In this document: piece after piece, positions 1 to 7,578 of the stretch
Position numbering within the stretch: position 1 is the first letter of the stretch
Layout of the letters: each line of letters opens with the position of its first letter
Source: Acidilobaceae archaeon
Lineage (GTDB): Archaea > Thermoproteota > Thermoprotei_A > Sulfolobales > Acidilobaceae
Length of the DNA: 64,000 nucleotides
Direction: 5' to 3'
Assembly: GCA_025058835.1 (NCBI GenBank)
Contig: JANXEI010000001.1
Span: forward strand, 438,561 to 502,560
Position numbers and translations under genes: made by a program
Notes under the pieces: model-generated
The model's database searches: none
Told to the model about the DNA's origin: nothing
The model's input: only the letters and a program-made list of their open reading frames with translations

Positions 1-1
1 A

Positions 2-1042
2 CCTGAGGGCGTCGAGCTGTCTAGGGAGGAAGAGAGGGTGGTAGAGGAGTACTACTTCTCCAATCACGCTAGCAAGTTGGAGTGGAGGTCCCTCACTTAT
101 TCCGTGGAGGTGAGGCACGGCATCATTGAAGAGTACGTGGACACCATTGTAGGTCATGTAGATCGGGACTCGATAGCAAAGCTGGGGGCGAGAGTAGTAG
201 TGGACTGCGCGAACAGTGTCTCCTCCCTCTCAACGCCAACTCTGTTGAGGAAGCTGGGAGTGAAAACCCTCTCCATTAACTGTCACCTCGATCCGGAGTT
301 TCCCGGGAGGGAGCCCGAACCCACGCCCGACACGCTGAAGGAGGCAGCAGCCCTTGTCGCCTCTGCTGGGGCACTGCTCGGAGTAGGCCATGACGGAGAT
401 GCAGACAGGGCTATTTTCGTAGACGACAGAGGCGTGGTGCACTGGGGGGACAGGTCAGCAGCCCTCCTCTCCTATCACGCCTCCCAGAGGTGGGACGCGC
501 CAAAGAGGGTCTTCACGGGCGTCTCGAGCAGTACTCTTGTCGAGGAATATCTGAGGCCTAAGGGCATAGAGGTCGTATGGACTGCCGTAGGCTCTGTTCT
601 ATTGGCAAGGACGCTCTGGAAAGAGGGAGGGATAGCGGCCTTCGAGGAGAACGGAGGCTTCATCCTGTCGCCCCATCAGCATGTAAGGGACGGGGCCATG
701 AAGCTGGCCCTCATGCTAGATCTCATAGCCGCTGAGGGCGTCAAGCCAAGTGAGCTGTTCTCCAGGCTCCCTCGGTACATCAGCAAGAAGACTAAGGTGA
801 AGGCAACTAGAGAGGAGGCTGCCTGCGCGGTGGAGGGCGTCAAAGAACTCTTTGCGGGTTACCGGCAGATAACGATCGATGGAGTGAAGGTCTTCGGCGA
901 GGACTTCTGGATGCTGGTGAGGCCCAGCGGCACAGAACCTGTAGTTAGGATCATGGCTGAGGCCCTGAGCGAGGAGAGGCTGAACGAAGTCGTCAACAAG
1001 GCCATGGAAATTGTCCAGAGATGCAAGGGTGGGAGGCAGTGA
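2..1042 (+). CDS. Phosphomannomutase / phosphoglucosamine mutase family protein, C-terminal part
   Basis: Partial gene: the reading frame is open from the first bases of the window, so the N-terminal domain with the catalytic serine loop lies outside. What remains covers the later domains of an alpha-D-phosphohexomutase. The metal-binding loop (GHDGDADR), the sugar-binding loop (EENGG) and the C-terminal phosphate-binding loop (RPSGTEP) are all visible in the usual order. Enzymes of this family move a phosphate between C1 and C6 of hexoses in the cytoplasm and feed nucleotide-sugar, hence glycan, synthesis. A GTG at 38 is only an internal codon. The 3' end overlaps the next start (GTGA), so the two genes are probably co-transcribed. 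Whether the substrate is mannose, glucose or glucosamine phosphate cannot be decided from this part. Confidence 0.9.
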   Translation, partial: PEGVELSREEERVVEEYYFSNHASKLEWRSLTYSVEVRHGIIEEYVDTIVGHVDRDSIAKLGARVVVDCANSVSSLSTPTLLRKLGVKTLSINCHLDPEFPGREPEPTPDTLKEAAALVASAGALLGVGHDGDADRAIFVDDRGVVHWGDRSAALLSYHASQRWDAPKRVFTGVSSSTLVEEYLRPKGIEVVWTAVGSVLLARTLWKEGGIAAFEENGGFILSPHQHVRDGAMKLALMLDLIAAEGVKPSELFSRLPRYISKKTKVKATREEAACAVEGVKELFAGYRQITIDGVKVFGEDFWMLVRPSGTEPVVRIMAEALSEERLNEVVNKAMEIVQRCKGGRQ

Positions 1043-1422
1043 GGCACTACTTCTTCGAGCTTTTGGCATGTCCTGCCTGCAAGAGCGTGGAGCTAGATCT
1101 TCATCCAATAGTAAAAGAGAGGAGGGAGGTGAACGTCAACGTAGAGAAGGTGAGGTGTAAGAGGTTCTGCAGCCTCTACAGGAAACCTGCAGAGCAAGTT
1201 CCCACGTCAGAGTGCGCTAACTGTGTTCATTGGGACATTGTAGAGGGGGTCATAGTTTGCAAGAGCTGTGGCAGGTGGTACCCCATTGTAGAGGGCATTC
1301 CTGTGATGCTGGTCGACAAGTACAGAAATCCGCGAGAGGACGAGGCCTTCATCAGGAGGAACCTGGAGAGAATTCCCCAAGACGTCTTGAGGCTCATGAG
1401 GTATCCTAGAGTGCTCAGCTAA
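1039..1422 (+). CDS. Trm112-like zinc-binding protein
   Basis: Small cytoplasmic protein resembling Trm112, the zinc-binding partner that activates several tRNA, rRNA and release-factor methyltransferases. It opens with FFELLACPAC, has a second pair CKSCGRWYPI, and ends with EGIPVMLVDK, the family signature. Between the pairs is an insert with four more cysteines (CKRFC and CANC), so a second metal site is possible. An ATG at 1021 is in frame, but the GTG at 1039 overlaps the upstream stop and follows a GGGAGG Shine-Dalgarno (SD) sequence at good spacing, so I prefer 1039. I see no methyltransferase partner next to it. The family call is firm; the partner is unknown. Confidence 0.75.
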   Translation: MRHYFFELLACPACKSVELDLHPIVKERREVNVNVEKVRCKRFCSLYRKPAEQVPTSECANCVHWDIVEGVIVCKSCGRWYPIVEGIPVMLVDKYRNPREDEAFIRRNLERIPQDVLRLMRYPRVLS

Positions 1423-1489
1423 CGGTACGTATTAACACATAGTGTCAAGAATAAAAGAGCCCAACCATCGGTATTACCTGGTGAGAGGA

Positions 1490-1924
1490 ATGAGTCAGTC
1501 TAGGGACATCTCGAGGTTCTCGAGAAGCCTCGAAGAGTGGATTGCGATGCAAAAGGTCATGCTGGAGAACTTCAAGAACATCGACGCGAGGGTGAGGAAC
1601 TCGGACAGGCTTGACATAATAATCCACACCCGCCTCGTCTTCAATCACATGATGAGGACTCTGAAGGCCTTTGACGACTGGCTGCAGGACCCATTCATCT
1701 CCAGCAACATCCCAAGGGAGCTACTACTCGAAGTTTGGTCTACCTCGCTGGAGCTTGCGGAGGAGCTCCTAAAGCTGGACGTAAAGCACACCTCTGAGGT
1801 AAGGAACATAATAGAGAAGGCGGCTAGGGAGGGTCAGCTCAGCCCTATGCTAGCTCAGCTGAAGGACCTCGGATCCCAGAGAGGGGAGGAGAAGGAGAGA
1901 AGAGGGCCAGCAATCTCCATCTAG
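1490..1924 (+). CDS. DUF2153-like crenarchaeal protein
   Basis: Protein of unknown function, all-helical in appearance. Features such as the run RLDIIIHTRLVF, a conserved-looking KAFDDWLQDP segment and a charged C-terminal tail resemble the crenarchaeal family DUF2153; this is from memory and needs a profile search. The frame is open from a GTG at 1442, but the ATG at 1490 follows a GGTGAG SD sequence, so I take 1490. The stop overlaps the stop of the convergent gene by four bases. No catalytic motif is visible. Confidence 0.6.
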   Translation: MSQSRDISRFSRSLEEWIAMQKVMLENFKNIDARVRNSDRLDIIIHTRLVFNHMMRTLKAFDDWLQDPFISSNIPRELLLEVWSTSLELAEELLKLDVKHTSEVRNIIEKAAREGQLSPMLAQLKDLGSQRGEEKERRGPAISI

Positions 1925-2409
1925 TCCTGCTCTCTCTCCATTGCTTTCAGCAAGTGGTAGGCAGCCTCCGCGGCATACTTTAGCGCTGCCCTCGCCTTGA
2001 GTGTTTCTACGGTGGTGTACAGCTGGTCATAGCGTATTTCGACCACGCTTCCGTTCACCTCGTTGTACTTCAGCTTTGCCAGCTCCTCCTCCCCCGCTCG
2101 GGCTTGAAGTGCCCTCAGCTCCTGTTCTATTGTGCCAAGGTACTCGCGTATCTCCTGGGGCACCTTCATCGGCTCCTCGAAGACCACGCGTACATAGTCC
2201 TCGCCGGTCATGACGCGTGCTATCCTCCTACGCCCCACTTTGACCTCCTCGACCCTCTCGCCTAGTGCTGGTGAAAGCTCCCTCTGCTCAAGAAGGGCCA
2301 GCAGCGCCCTCATTGCCTCTAGCCGCTGCTCAAGCGATGCTATTTCTTCCCTCAGCCACAGCACCAGCTCCTCTCTCGTCCTCCCTGCCTGCCCCTCCGT
2401 TCTGCTCAT
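1921..2409 (-). CDS. Coiled-coil protein of unknown function
   Basis: A 162-residue protein I do not recognise. Its N-terminal third (about residues 10-45) and residues 85-110 are rich in Glu, Arg and Leu with heptad-like spacing, suggesting two coiled-coil helices around a short middle segment (about residues 55-80) that looks like beta-strand. There is no signal peptide, membrane segment or metal motif. It is divergent from the Ced-like genes and shares with them the upstream region holding two inverted repeats. A role in that system is possible but nothing in the protein itself shows it. Confidence 0.6.
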   Translation of the reverse strand: MSRTEGQAGRTREELVLWLREEIASLEQRLEAMRALLALLEQRELSPALGERVEEVKVGRRRIARVMTGEDYVRVVFEEPMKVPQEIREYLGTIEQELRALQARAGEEELAKLKYNEVNGSVVEIRYDQLYTTVETLKARAALKYAAEAAYHLLKAMEREQD

Positions 2410-2423
2410 ATGCCCCGCATACC

Positions 2424-2498
2424 ATTCTCCCCTGGGAGAATTGTAGGGCTTTGGGTCAGTGATACGAGGCTAATACTTCCGCTTTCTGAAATGGAAGT
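2424..2498. promoter_or_regulatory. Two inverted repeats in the divergent promoter region ahead of the Ced-like genes
   Basis: The 133-bp gap holds a perfect 8-bp inverted repeat with a 2-base centre, ATTCTCCCCTGGGAGAAT at 2424-2441. A second is ACTTCC (2475-2480) with GGAAGT (2493-2498) around 12 bases. A TATA-like stretch GCTAATAC lies at about 2469-2476, so a transcript would start near 2500. The arrangement looks like an operator next to a promoter; the binding factor is unknown. Confidence 0.4.
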
Positions 2499-2542
2499 GC
2501 GACGGAGGGGGCACCACGTTTCTCTTTTGGTGGGAAGGGAGG

Positions 2543-2797
2543 GTGAGGGGCTTGGATCTGGTACAAGTAATAGACGAGTGGACGACGAGGGTAATGGCCC
2601 TCGCATGGGCACTGTTCCTGCTCACGTGGAGTATAGGTTGGACCCTGAGAGGAGCCCCCATTCCCTTCAACAGGGTGAAGAGAGCAGGGAGCAGCCTGGT
2701 GGAGGACTCGGTGTGGGCAGCGTTCTGGCTTGCCATCGGAGCGACAGTCTTCAAGTTCATTGGATATGTGGTGAAGCTCATAGCAGGAGCTGTCTAG
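2543..2797 (+). CDS. cedA1: CedA1-like pilin subunit of the crenarchaeal DNA import system
   Basis: Membrane protein of 84 residues made of two hydrophobic helices (about 14-36 and 54-82) joined by a short basic loop (RGAPIPFNRVKRAG). Size, hairpin shape and position directly before a CedA-like and a CedB-like gene match CedA1. In the established model CedA1 is a small VirB2-like protein that assembles into a pilus used for DNA uptake between crenarchaeal cells. The loop and the start of the second helix closely resemble a segment of the next protein. GTG 2543 is the longest start; TTG 2552 has better spacing to the GGTGAG SD sequence. Only 3 bp separate the stop from cedA, so they form one operon. 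The call rests on context and topology, not on a database match. Confidence 0.72.
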   Translation: MRGLDLVQVIDEWTTRVMALAWALFLLTWSIGWTLRGAPIPFNRVKRAGSSLVEDSVWAAFWLAIGATVFKFIGYVVKLIAGAV

Positions 2798-2800
2798 ACT

Positions 2801-4153
2801 ATGGATCCGGCAGAGGTCTACCTCCTTGCGCTCAAGCTGTCCTTGCTCACGTTCTACCTCGGCGTTCTGATCTACTCCCTCCCCCTACCCCTTCGCTCCG
2901 TTAAGAGATGGGGACCAGAGCTCATAGTGGACTCCCTTTTTGCTTTCACTATAGTCGTTGCTCACGGCGCCCTCTTTATCGCAAGCGAGCGCCTTGCTGT
3001 TGCGCTGGGAGGATCAAAGGCTCTATTTGCAGACTGGTTCTCTGGAGCGATGCTCATGGCGGTGGGTGTCAAAACCTTAGTCAACGTGGTAGATATGCTC
3101 CCTTCCAAGATCGTCATCTCTCCCGCTCTACAGGCCATAGCTATACCCTTTGACAGGATGGCCACGCTCGCCATCGCCTTCCTCACGACCCTGAGCGCTA
3201 TTGCTGTCCTTGTGTTCGAGTACGGCACTAAACTGCTCCTCCTCGGCGTCGTCCTCTATGCCATCCCCTTCAAAGTGGCTAAGAACGCCGGAGCATGGCT
3301 CATCTCGTTCATTTTAGTGTTCACTGTCGGGCTACAGGTGCTCCCTCTCTTCCTCCTCTCAATTTCCTCGCCGCCAGAAGAGCTGGAGCAGATAGACTAC
3401 AGGACCGTTACCGTGAGGGCTGTCTCTGCGCACGGTCACCCAGCCGCAGGGGGCATCCTAAGGTTCGAGAAGAAGGACTTGTTCGTGTCGCACGAGCTTG
3501 ACAAAGAGGGCTACGCTTCATCGCCCTATCTTGCCGAGAGAACTATAGCGCTGCCAGCAGAGACGCTCATGCCCTCTCTTGCGTTTGGCGGCTACATCTT
3601 TCCCCTCCATCCCTCGCCATTTGACGTGAGGTCGAGGGCTGGCGACCTGGTAGTCTTCGAGGCACCTCACGTGATCCTCTTCAAGGAACCATCCACGTTG
3701 ATATTTGTGAGCACCTTGACTAATCACTCTCTTGAGGTTAGGGAGAACGCCTACGTTGCAAGGGCATGGCTAGAAAGGGGGGACAGGATAGAGGTCCGAG
3801 TACCTGAGGGGTGTTCTCATGAGGTAAGGGGGAACGGAACGTTGGTCGTTGGAGAGAGTAGGTGGAGAGGAGTGGACTTAAAGGTATATTCTCTCAGGGC
3901 AGAGAGGGAAGGATGGTATGAGGTAAGGCTGGCCGTCTCGCCTTGCCAACTCTCCCTGGAGCCCGTCGAGACTCATGACTACATGAGGGAGCTGCTCAAG
4001 AAGTTACACTATATAGATTGGAACCTCATGAGGGGGTTTATACTGTACTACCTCACCGTCCCTGCCATGTACGTCTTCATGCTATTTCTCATCACGACAG
4101 GAGCGGCTTACCTCCTAGGCGGGAGGGACAAGATACCCATAAAGGTGGCGTGA
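2801..4153 (+). CDS. cedA: CedA-like polytopic membrane channel protein with large ectodomain
   Basis: A 450-residue membrane protein: about six hydrophobic segments in residues 5-188, a mainly beta-like soluble domain at about 190-410, then one more membrane helix (about 416-438) and a short basic tail. CedA is the VirB6-like membrane component of the Ced DNA importer, and the flanking cedA1- and cedB-like genes support that role. Residues 21-49 share the pattern P-x-P-x(3)-V-K-R-x-G with the preceding small pilin, and residues 149-174 look like a second, weaker copy. The soluble domain has two cysteines (338 and 382) and sequons such as NHS and NGT, fitting an outward-facing, possibly disulfide-bonded and glycosylated domain. 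It is directly followed by cedB without a gap. Confidence 0.7.
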   Translation: MDPAEVYLLALKLSLLTFYLGVLIYSLPLPLRSVKRWGPELIVDSLFAFTIVVAHGALFIASERLAVALGGSKALFADWFSGAMLMAVGVKTLVNVVDMLPSKIVISPALQAIAIPFDRMATLAIAFLTTLSAIAVLVFEYGTKLLLLGVVLYAIPFKVAKNAGAWLISFILVFTVGLQVLPLFLLSISSPPEELEQIDYRTVTVRAVSAHGHPAAGGILRFEKKDLFVSHELDKEGYASSPYLAERTIALPAETLMPSLAFGGYIFPLHPSPFDVRSRAGDLVVFEAPHVILFKEPSTLIFVSTLTNHSLEVRENAYVARAWLERGDRIEVRVPEGCSHEVRGNGTLVVGESRWRGVDLKVYSLRAEREGWYEVRLAVSPCQLSLEPVETHDYMRELLKKLHYIDWNLMRGFILYYLTVPAMYVFMLFLITTGAAYLLGGRDKIPIKVA

Positions 4154-5641
4154 TTGAACCCGATAGACCTCCTTGTGGCAGCGCTTGCCATCGTTTCGCT
4201 CTTCCTCGTGTTGAGAAACATGATCGTCTCGGGGGAGCTGAGAATGCCGCTTGGCGTGAGGGGGTCGAGGGAGATGAAAATAAAGATCGGCGGTACTTCT
4301 ATGAAGGGCTATGTCCTCCTAGCAGAGCGGCTACCCGCTGGGGACGAGAGGGTCTCGGAAAGGCTGGTCGAGCTGGCAAAGTCCATGAGAGCCAGCGCTA
4401 CTTTTGTTTCTTCCATGATCAAGGTAGAGGCCGGAAGGCTGTTGAAGTATCTTGACGAGGAAATCAAGAAGGCTGAGCTAGCATATACTGCAACTAAGCA
4501 CGTGAAATATGCAGAGAGGTTGAGGGCGTTGCAGGAATTGTACAAGAGGGTCGTGAGGGATCACAAGGCGTACGTAGGCTCCCTAGCTGTAGTCCTGTGG
4601 GTTCCAGAAGGCCCAGAGGAACAAAGGGTAGTGGAAGCATATAGAACCCTCGCAGAGGCAGAGCTAGGCGTGAGCCTGAGGCCTGTTGAAGGGGACGGCA
4701 GCGTTTCCTCTCTGCTCGCCCACCTGCCGCCTCTAGAGACATCCCTCAACGTGAAACCCATCGTCATTTCGGAGAATCACATAGTTGACAAGAGAGGGGT
4801 AGTTGTAGGGAAGAGAGTGGATGGCGAGGACGTAGTGGTCTTGGACTGGCCTAGGGACTTCGAGGCTCACATGGGAGTCTTTGGCCCCACGGGTAGGGGG
4901 AAAACGGTGCTCCTTGCAGGACTCTCGCTACAGCTGGGCATTCTGAGCGAGTCAAGGTTAGACCCTTACATGGTGATGATAGTGGATCCTAAGGGCGATC
5001 TGAAGTCCTTGCTCTCAAAGGCCGGCGCGAGGGTCGTTAGGGTAGAGGAGTGCGTCCCAGTACCGCGACTCGACGGCATTGCAGAGGAGCTCCTTAGGTC
5101 GAGTAGGGAGACGGGGTGGGGGAGGAGCAGCATTAGGGCCTGCGAAGGCTCTGCGGTGGAGAGGGGCTTCGTGATCTACGACCTAACCGATTTACCGAAC
5201 GAGGACAGGAACGTAGCGGCTAGCATGCTGCTCTCGAGCCTCGTGGTGGAGGCTTCTGAGAGACAGCTCCCGGGGAGAGTTGTTGTGGTTCTAGACGAAG
5301 CCTGGAGGATAGCTCAGGGCTCTGCCCAGCACTTCACCATGGTCCTTAGGGAAGGGAGGAGCAAGGGAGTTCATGTGATCTATGCCACTCAGTCCCCATC
5401 TGATGTTCCGCAGGCCGTCCTCGACAACACCCGCGTTATGGTAGCTTTTGGTGGCTTTACGAGGAACTATGTGGAGCTCGCCAGAAGGCTGGGTTTGGAG
5501 AGCAGTGACCAGCTGCTTAGGATGCCCGTAGGCGAGGCCCTGCTGAAAATAGGGGACAACCCTCCGCTCCCAGTTAGCGTTTACAATTACAAGGCGATAC
5601 TCAGCGAAGGGGAGAGGGAGGAAGTAGTTAAAACGGCTTGA
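4154..5641 (+). CDS. cedB: CedB-like HerA/VirB4-type ATPase of DNA import
   Basis: Membrane-anchored P-loop ATPase of 495 residues. One hydrophobic helix lies at residues 4-22, then a soluble alpha/beta region, then the motor domain with Walker A GPTGRGKT (244-251), the VDPKGD segment typical of HerA/VirB4 proteins (about 277-282), the Walker B-like LDEAWR (380-385) and the YATQS sensor segment (410-414). CedB is the ATPase that powers DNA uptake in the Ced system and is homologous to VirB4 of conjugation machines. TTG 4154 follows the cedA stop directly, so translation is coupled. A chromosomal HerA of the NurA repair pair is the alternative, but the N-terminal anchor, the absence of nurA and the two membrane neighbours argue against it. 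Confidence 0.82.
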   Translation: MNPIDLLVAALAIVSLFLVLRNMIVSGELRMPLGVRGSREMKIKIGGTSMKGYVLLAERLPAGDERVSERLVELAKSMRASATFVSSMIKVEAGRLLKYLDEEIKKAELAYTATKHVKYAERLRALQELYKRVVRDHKAYVGSLAVVLWVPEGPEEQRVVEAYRTLAEAELGVSLRPVEGDGSVSSLLAHLPPLETSLNVKPIVISENHIVDKRGVVVGKRVDGEDVVVLDWPRDFEAHMGVFGPTGRGKTVLLAGLSLQLGILSESRLDPYMVMIVDPKGDLKSLLSKAGARVVRVEECVPVPRLDGIAEELLRSSRETGWGRSSIRACEGSAVERGFVIYDLTDLPNEDRNVAASMLLSSLVVEASERQLPGRVVVVLDEAWRIAQGSAQHFTMVLREGRSKGVHVIYATQSPSDVPQAVLDNTRVMVAFGGFTRNYVELARRLGLESSDQLLRMPVGEALLKIGDNPPLPVSVYNYKAILSEGEREEVVKTA

Positions 5642-5663
5642 TCCTTATTGGTGGGCAGAGAAC

Positions 5664-6590
5664 ATGGCCTACCTCTACCGGGAGCCTCTCGAGGATCCTG
5701 GAAGGGCCTTGAGGGAGCTCATAAGGAAAAGGAGCATCGTTCCCGTACCTGGAGTCTTCGGGCCTGCTTTTGCGCTCCTGGCAGAGAGGGTGGGCTTTGA
5801 GGCTCTTTACCTCTCTGGAGCAGCGCTAACTGGATTTCTAGGCATGCCTGACATAGGTCTCATAACGCTCAGCGAGCTGTCCCAGGCCCTGAAAGGTATA
5901 TCTAGGGTGACGCGGCTGCCAGTGATAGTAGATGCTGACACCGGGTTCGGGGAGGCCATCAATGTGATGAGGACGATGAGGGAGTTGGAGGAGGCCGGAG
6001 CGGCTGCAATACAGCTAGAAGACCAGGTCATGCCGAAGAGGTGCGGCCACCTCCCTGGCAAGAGTCTCATCGGGGCGGAGGACATGATGAAAAAGGTGAG
6101 GGCAGCTGCTGAGACGAGGAGAAAGGAGACTCTCATAATTGCCCGCACAGATGCGAGGGATGTGGAGGGACTCGAGGGGGCTATAGAGAGGGCACATCTG
6201 TACATAGAGGCCGGGGCAGATATCATCTTCCCCGAGGCCCTGAGAAGTCTAGAGGAGTTCAAGGAGTTCGCCAGGAGAGTGAAGGCCCCCCTGCTTGCTA
6301 ACATGACAGAGTTCGGCAAGACCCCCTACATAAGGGTGAGGGAGTTCGAGGAGGCCGGATACAAGCTCGTGATCTTTCCCGTCACGCTCTTTAGAGTATC
6401 CCTCGGAGCTGCTGCAAGAGCTCTCCAACTCATCATGAGAGAGGGCACTCAGGAACCCTTACTGGATCAGATGATGAGCAGGAAGGACTTCTACGAGCTC
6501 ATAGGATACTATGATTATGAGCAGAGGGACTCGAAGGTTTCGGTAGAGATCGAGGAGAAGGTGAAACGCTTAAAGCAACAGAAGGGTTGA
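5664..6590 (+). CDS. prpB: Methylisocitrate lyase (ICL/PEP mutase superfamily)
   Basis: TIM-barrel enzyme of 308 residues. It has the divalent-metal segment VDADTGFG (about 89-96) and the catalytic loop KRCGH (residues 125-129, Cys127), the form found in isocitrate and 2-methylisocitrate lyases. Length and the LSGAALTGFLGMPDIGL stretch near residue 50 fit methylisocitrate lyase, which splits 2-methylisocitrate into pyruvate and succinate in the methylcitrate route of propionate use. No methylcitrate synthase or dehydratase is nearby, so the pathway is inferred from the family only. An isocitrate lyase or other PEP-mutase-family activity cannot be excluded. It lies 22 bp after the Ced-like genes on the same strand but is functionally unrelated as far as I can see. 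Confidence 0.82.
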   Translation: MAYLYREPLEDPGRALRELIRKRSIVPVPGVFGPAFALLAERVGFEALYLSGAALTGFLGMPDIGLITLSELSQALKGISRVTRLPVIVDADTGFGEAINVMRTMRELEEAGAAAIQLEDQVMPKRCGHLPGKSLIGAEDMMKKVRAAAETRRKETLIIARTDARDVEGLEGAIERAHLYIEAGADIIFPEALRSLEEFKEFARRVKAPLLANMTEFGKTPYIRVREFEEAGYKLVIFPVTLFRVSLGAAARALQLIMREGTQEPLLDQMMSRKDFYELIGYYDYEQRDSKVSVEIEEKVKRLKQQKG

Positions 6591-6607
6591 CTCCTGCGGT
6601 GAAATAG

Positions 6608-6700
6608 GTGGGAGGGAGGCAGAAGACCACTATCTTCATGATGCCTGAGAAGGAGAAAAAGGAGGAGGAGCCCAAGAGGCCAGCAAAGGGTAAGAAGTAA
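6608..6700 (+). CDS. 30-residue basic mini-protein, resembles the N-terminal tail of ribosomal protein S25e
   Basis: Short frame starting with GTG 6608 after a GGTGA SD sequence (5-base spacer). The peptide begins MGGRQKTT and ends in a Lys/Glu-rich stretch (PKRPAKGKK). Crenarchaeal S25e proteins start with a similar MGG-K tail followed by a charged low-complexity stretch, but the winged-helix body is absent here. The stop is fused to the next start (TAATG), the usual sign of translational coupling to the SPOUT methyltransferase and the L3 group. It may be a genuine micro-protein, a leader peptide or an S25e remnant. The S25e likeness is by eye over low-complexity sequence and therefore weak. 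Confidence 0.4.
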   Translation: MGGRQKTTIFMMPEKEKKEEEPKRPAKGKK

Positions 6701-7533
6701 TGTTCTCTCCCTGGCCTCCTCCTAAGAGAAAGAGGAGGCTTTCTGTTGCCTTGCCCGGAAGCATACTTTTGACAGAGGAAACTTTGATGCTCAAGACGAT
6801 AAAGGTAGGTTTCGTGGCAAGAGCGTTAGCTATGTTCAGAGTTGACGAGGTGATCTTGTACAGAGACGAGGACTCGGAGGAGGCAGATCTGGAGCTTGCG
6901 CAGATCTTGCTGGAGTTCATGGTAACCCCCCCTCATCTCAGGAGGAAGACCTTCCCCCTCTCCCCTCAGCTCTCTGCCGCAGGCCTTCTCCCCCCGCTCA
7001 GGCTAGTTACGCACGATCCTCCGGCAGAGCCGGCGCCAGGGGCAAAGGTAGAGGGGCTAGTGGTGTCATGCAAAGGCGACCTCTGTAGGGTATACATAGG
7101 AAGGCTGGGGACGGCAGTGCTCCGAGGGAGGGCTGAGGTGGGGAAGAGGGTGACAGTAGCCATAAGATCCCAAGAGCCCCTCACCGTGGAGCTGTCGTCC
7201 TGGGAGAACGCATATGTAGGGTTTGAAGTGAAAAGAGAGGACGCCCTGCATAGAGTCATCAGGAGAAGTAGGGAGGCAGGAGAGGTTGTGGTTGCCTCCT
7301 CGAGGCTGGGGAAAGGCGTGTGGGAGTCGGCACAGCAGCTTCTAGCCATGATGGAAAAAGCGAAGGGGATGTTGGTGGTCTTTGGGGGCCCAAGGATTTG
7401 TCCCTATGAGGAAACCCCCCACCTCTTCGACATGGCCTTGAACACGGTTCCCTTCCAGGGTACCTTCACTGTAAGGACCGAGGAGGCTCTCTATACGACG
7501 CTCTCTGCTCTTACTAACGCGGGCGTGCTCTAA
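6700..7533 (+). CDS. SPOUT-family RNA methyltransferase with inserted OB-like domain
   Basis: A 277-residue protein starting just before KRKRRLSVALPGSILL. N-terminal alpha/beta part (about 10-95, with ARALAMFRVDEVILYRD), a middle beta-rich insert (about 105-165) and a C-terminal knot-type segment (VVFGGPRICPYE, then NTVPFQGTFTVRTEEAL). This layout is the archaeal SPOUT RNA methyltransferase family usually encoded immediately upstream of ribosomal protein L3, as here. It is expected to transfer a methyl group from SAM to rRNA or tRNA; the site is not known to me. ATG 6700 overlaps the stop of the upstream mini-gene. Confidence 0.8.
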   Translation: MFSPWPPPKRKRRLSVALPGSILLTEETLMLKTIKVGFVARALAMFRVDEVILYRDEDSEEADLELAQILLEFMVTPPHLRRKTFPLSPQLSAAGLLPPLRLVTHDPPAEPAPGAKVEGLVVSCKGDLCRVYIGRLGTAVLRGRAEVGKRVTVAIRSQEPLTVELSSWENAYVGFEVKREDALHRVIRRSREAGEVVVASSRLGKGVWESAQQLLAMMEKAKGMLVVFGGPRICPYEETPHLFDMALNTVPFQGTFTVRTEEALYTTLSALTNAGVL

Positions 7534-7542
7534 GCTTATAAG
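7534..7542 (+). promoter_or_regulatory. TATA box of the L3-L4-L23 group
   Basis: GCTTATAAG directly after the stop of the SPOUT gene. A start about 25 bp on, near 7565, would give a short leader with the SD sequence AAGGGAG before the TTG start of L3. The ribosomal genes can therefore be transcribed separately from the methyltransferase. Confidence 0.55.
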
Positions 7543-7578
7543 GACGTAAGACTCCAGAGCTGAGCTAAGGGAGAGCGC

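Noticed and set aside
4154-5641. HerA helicase of the HerA-NurA end-resection pair.
   Set aside because: No nurA, mre11 or rad50 nearby; an N-terminal membrane helix and coupling to two membrane-protein genes favour CedB.
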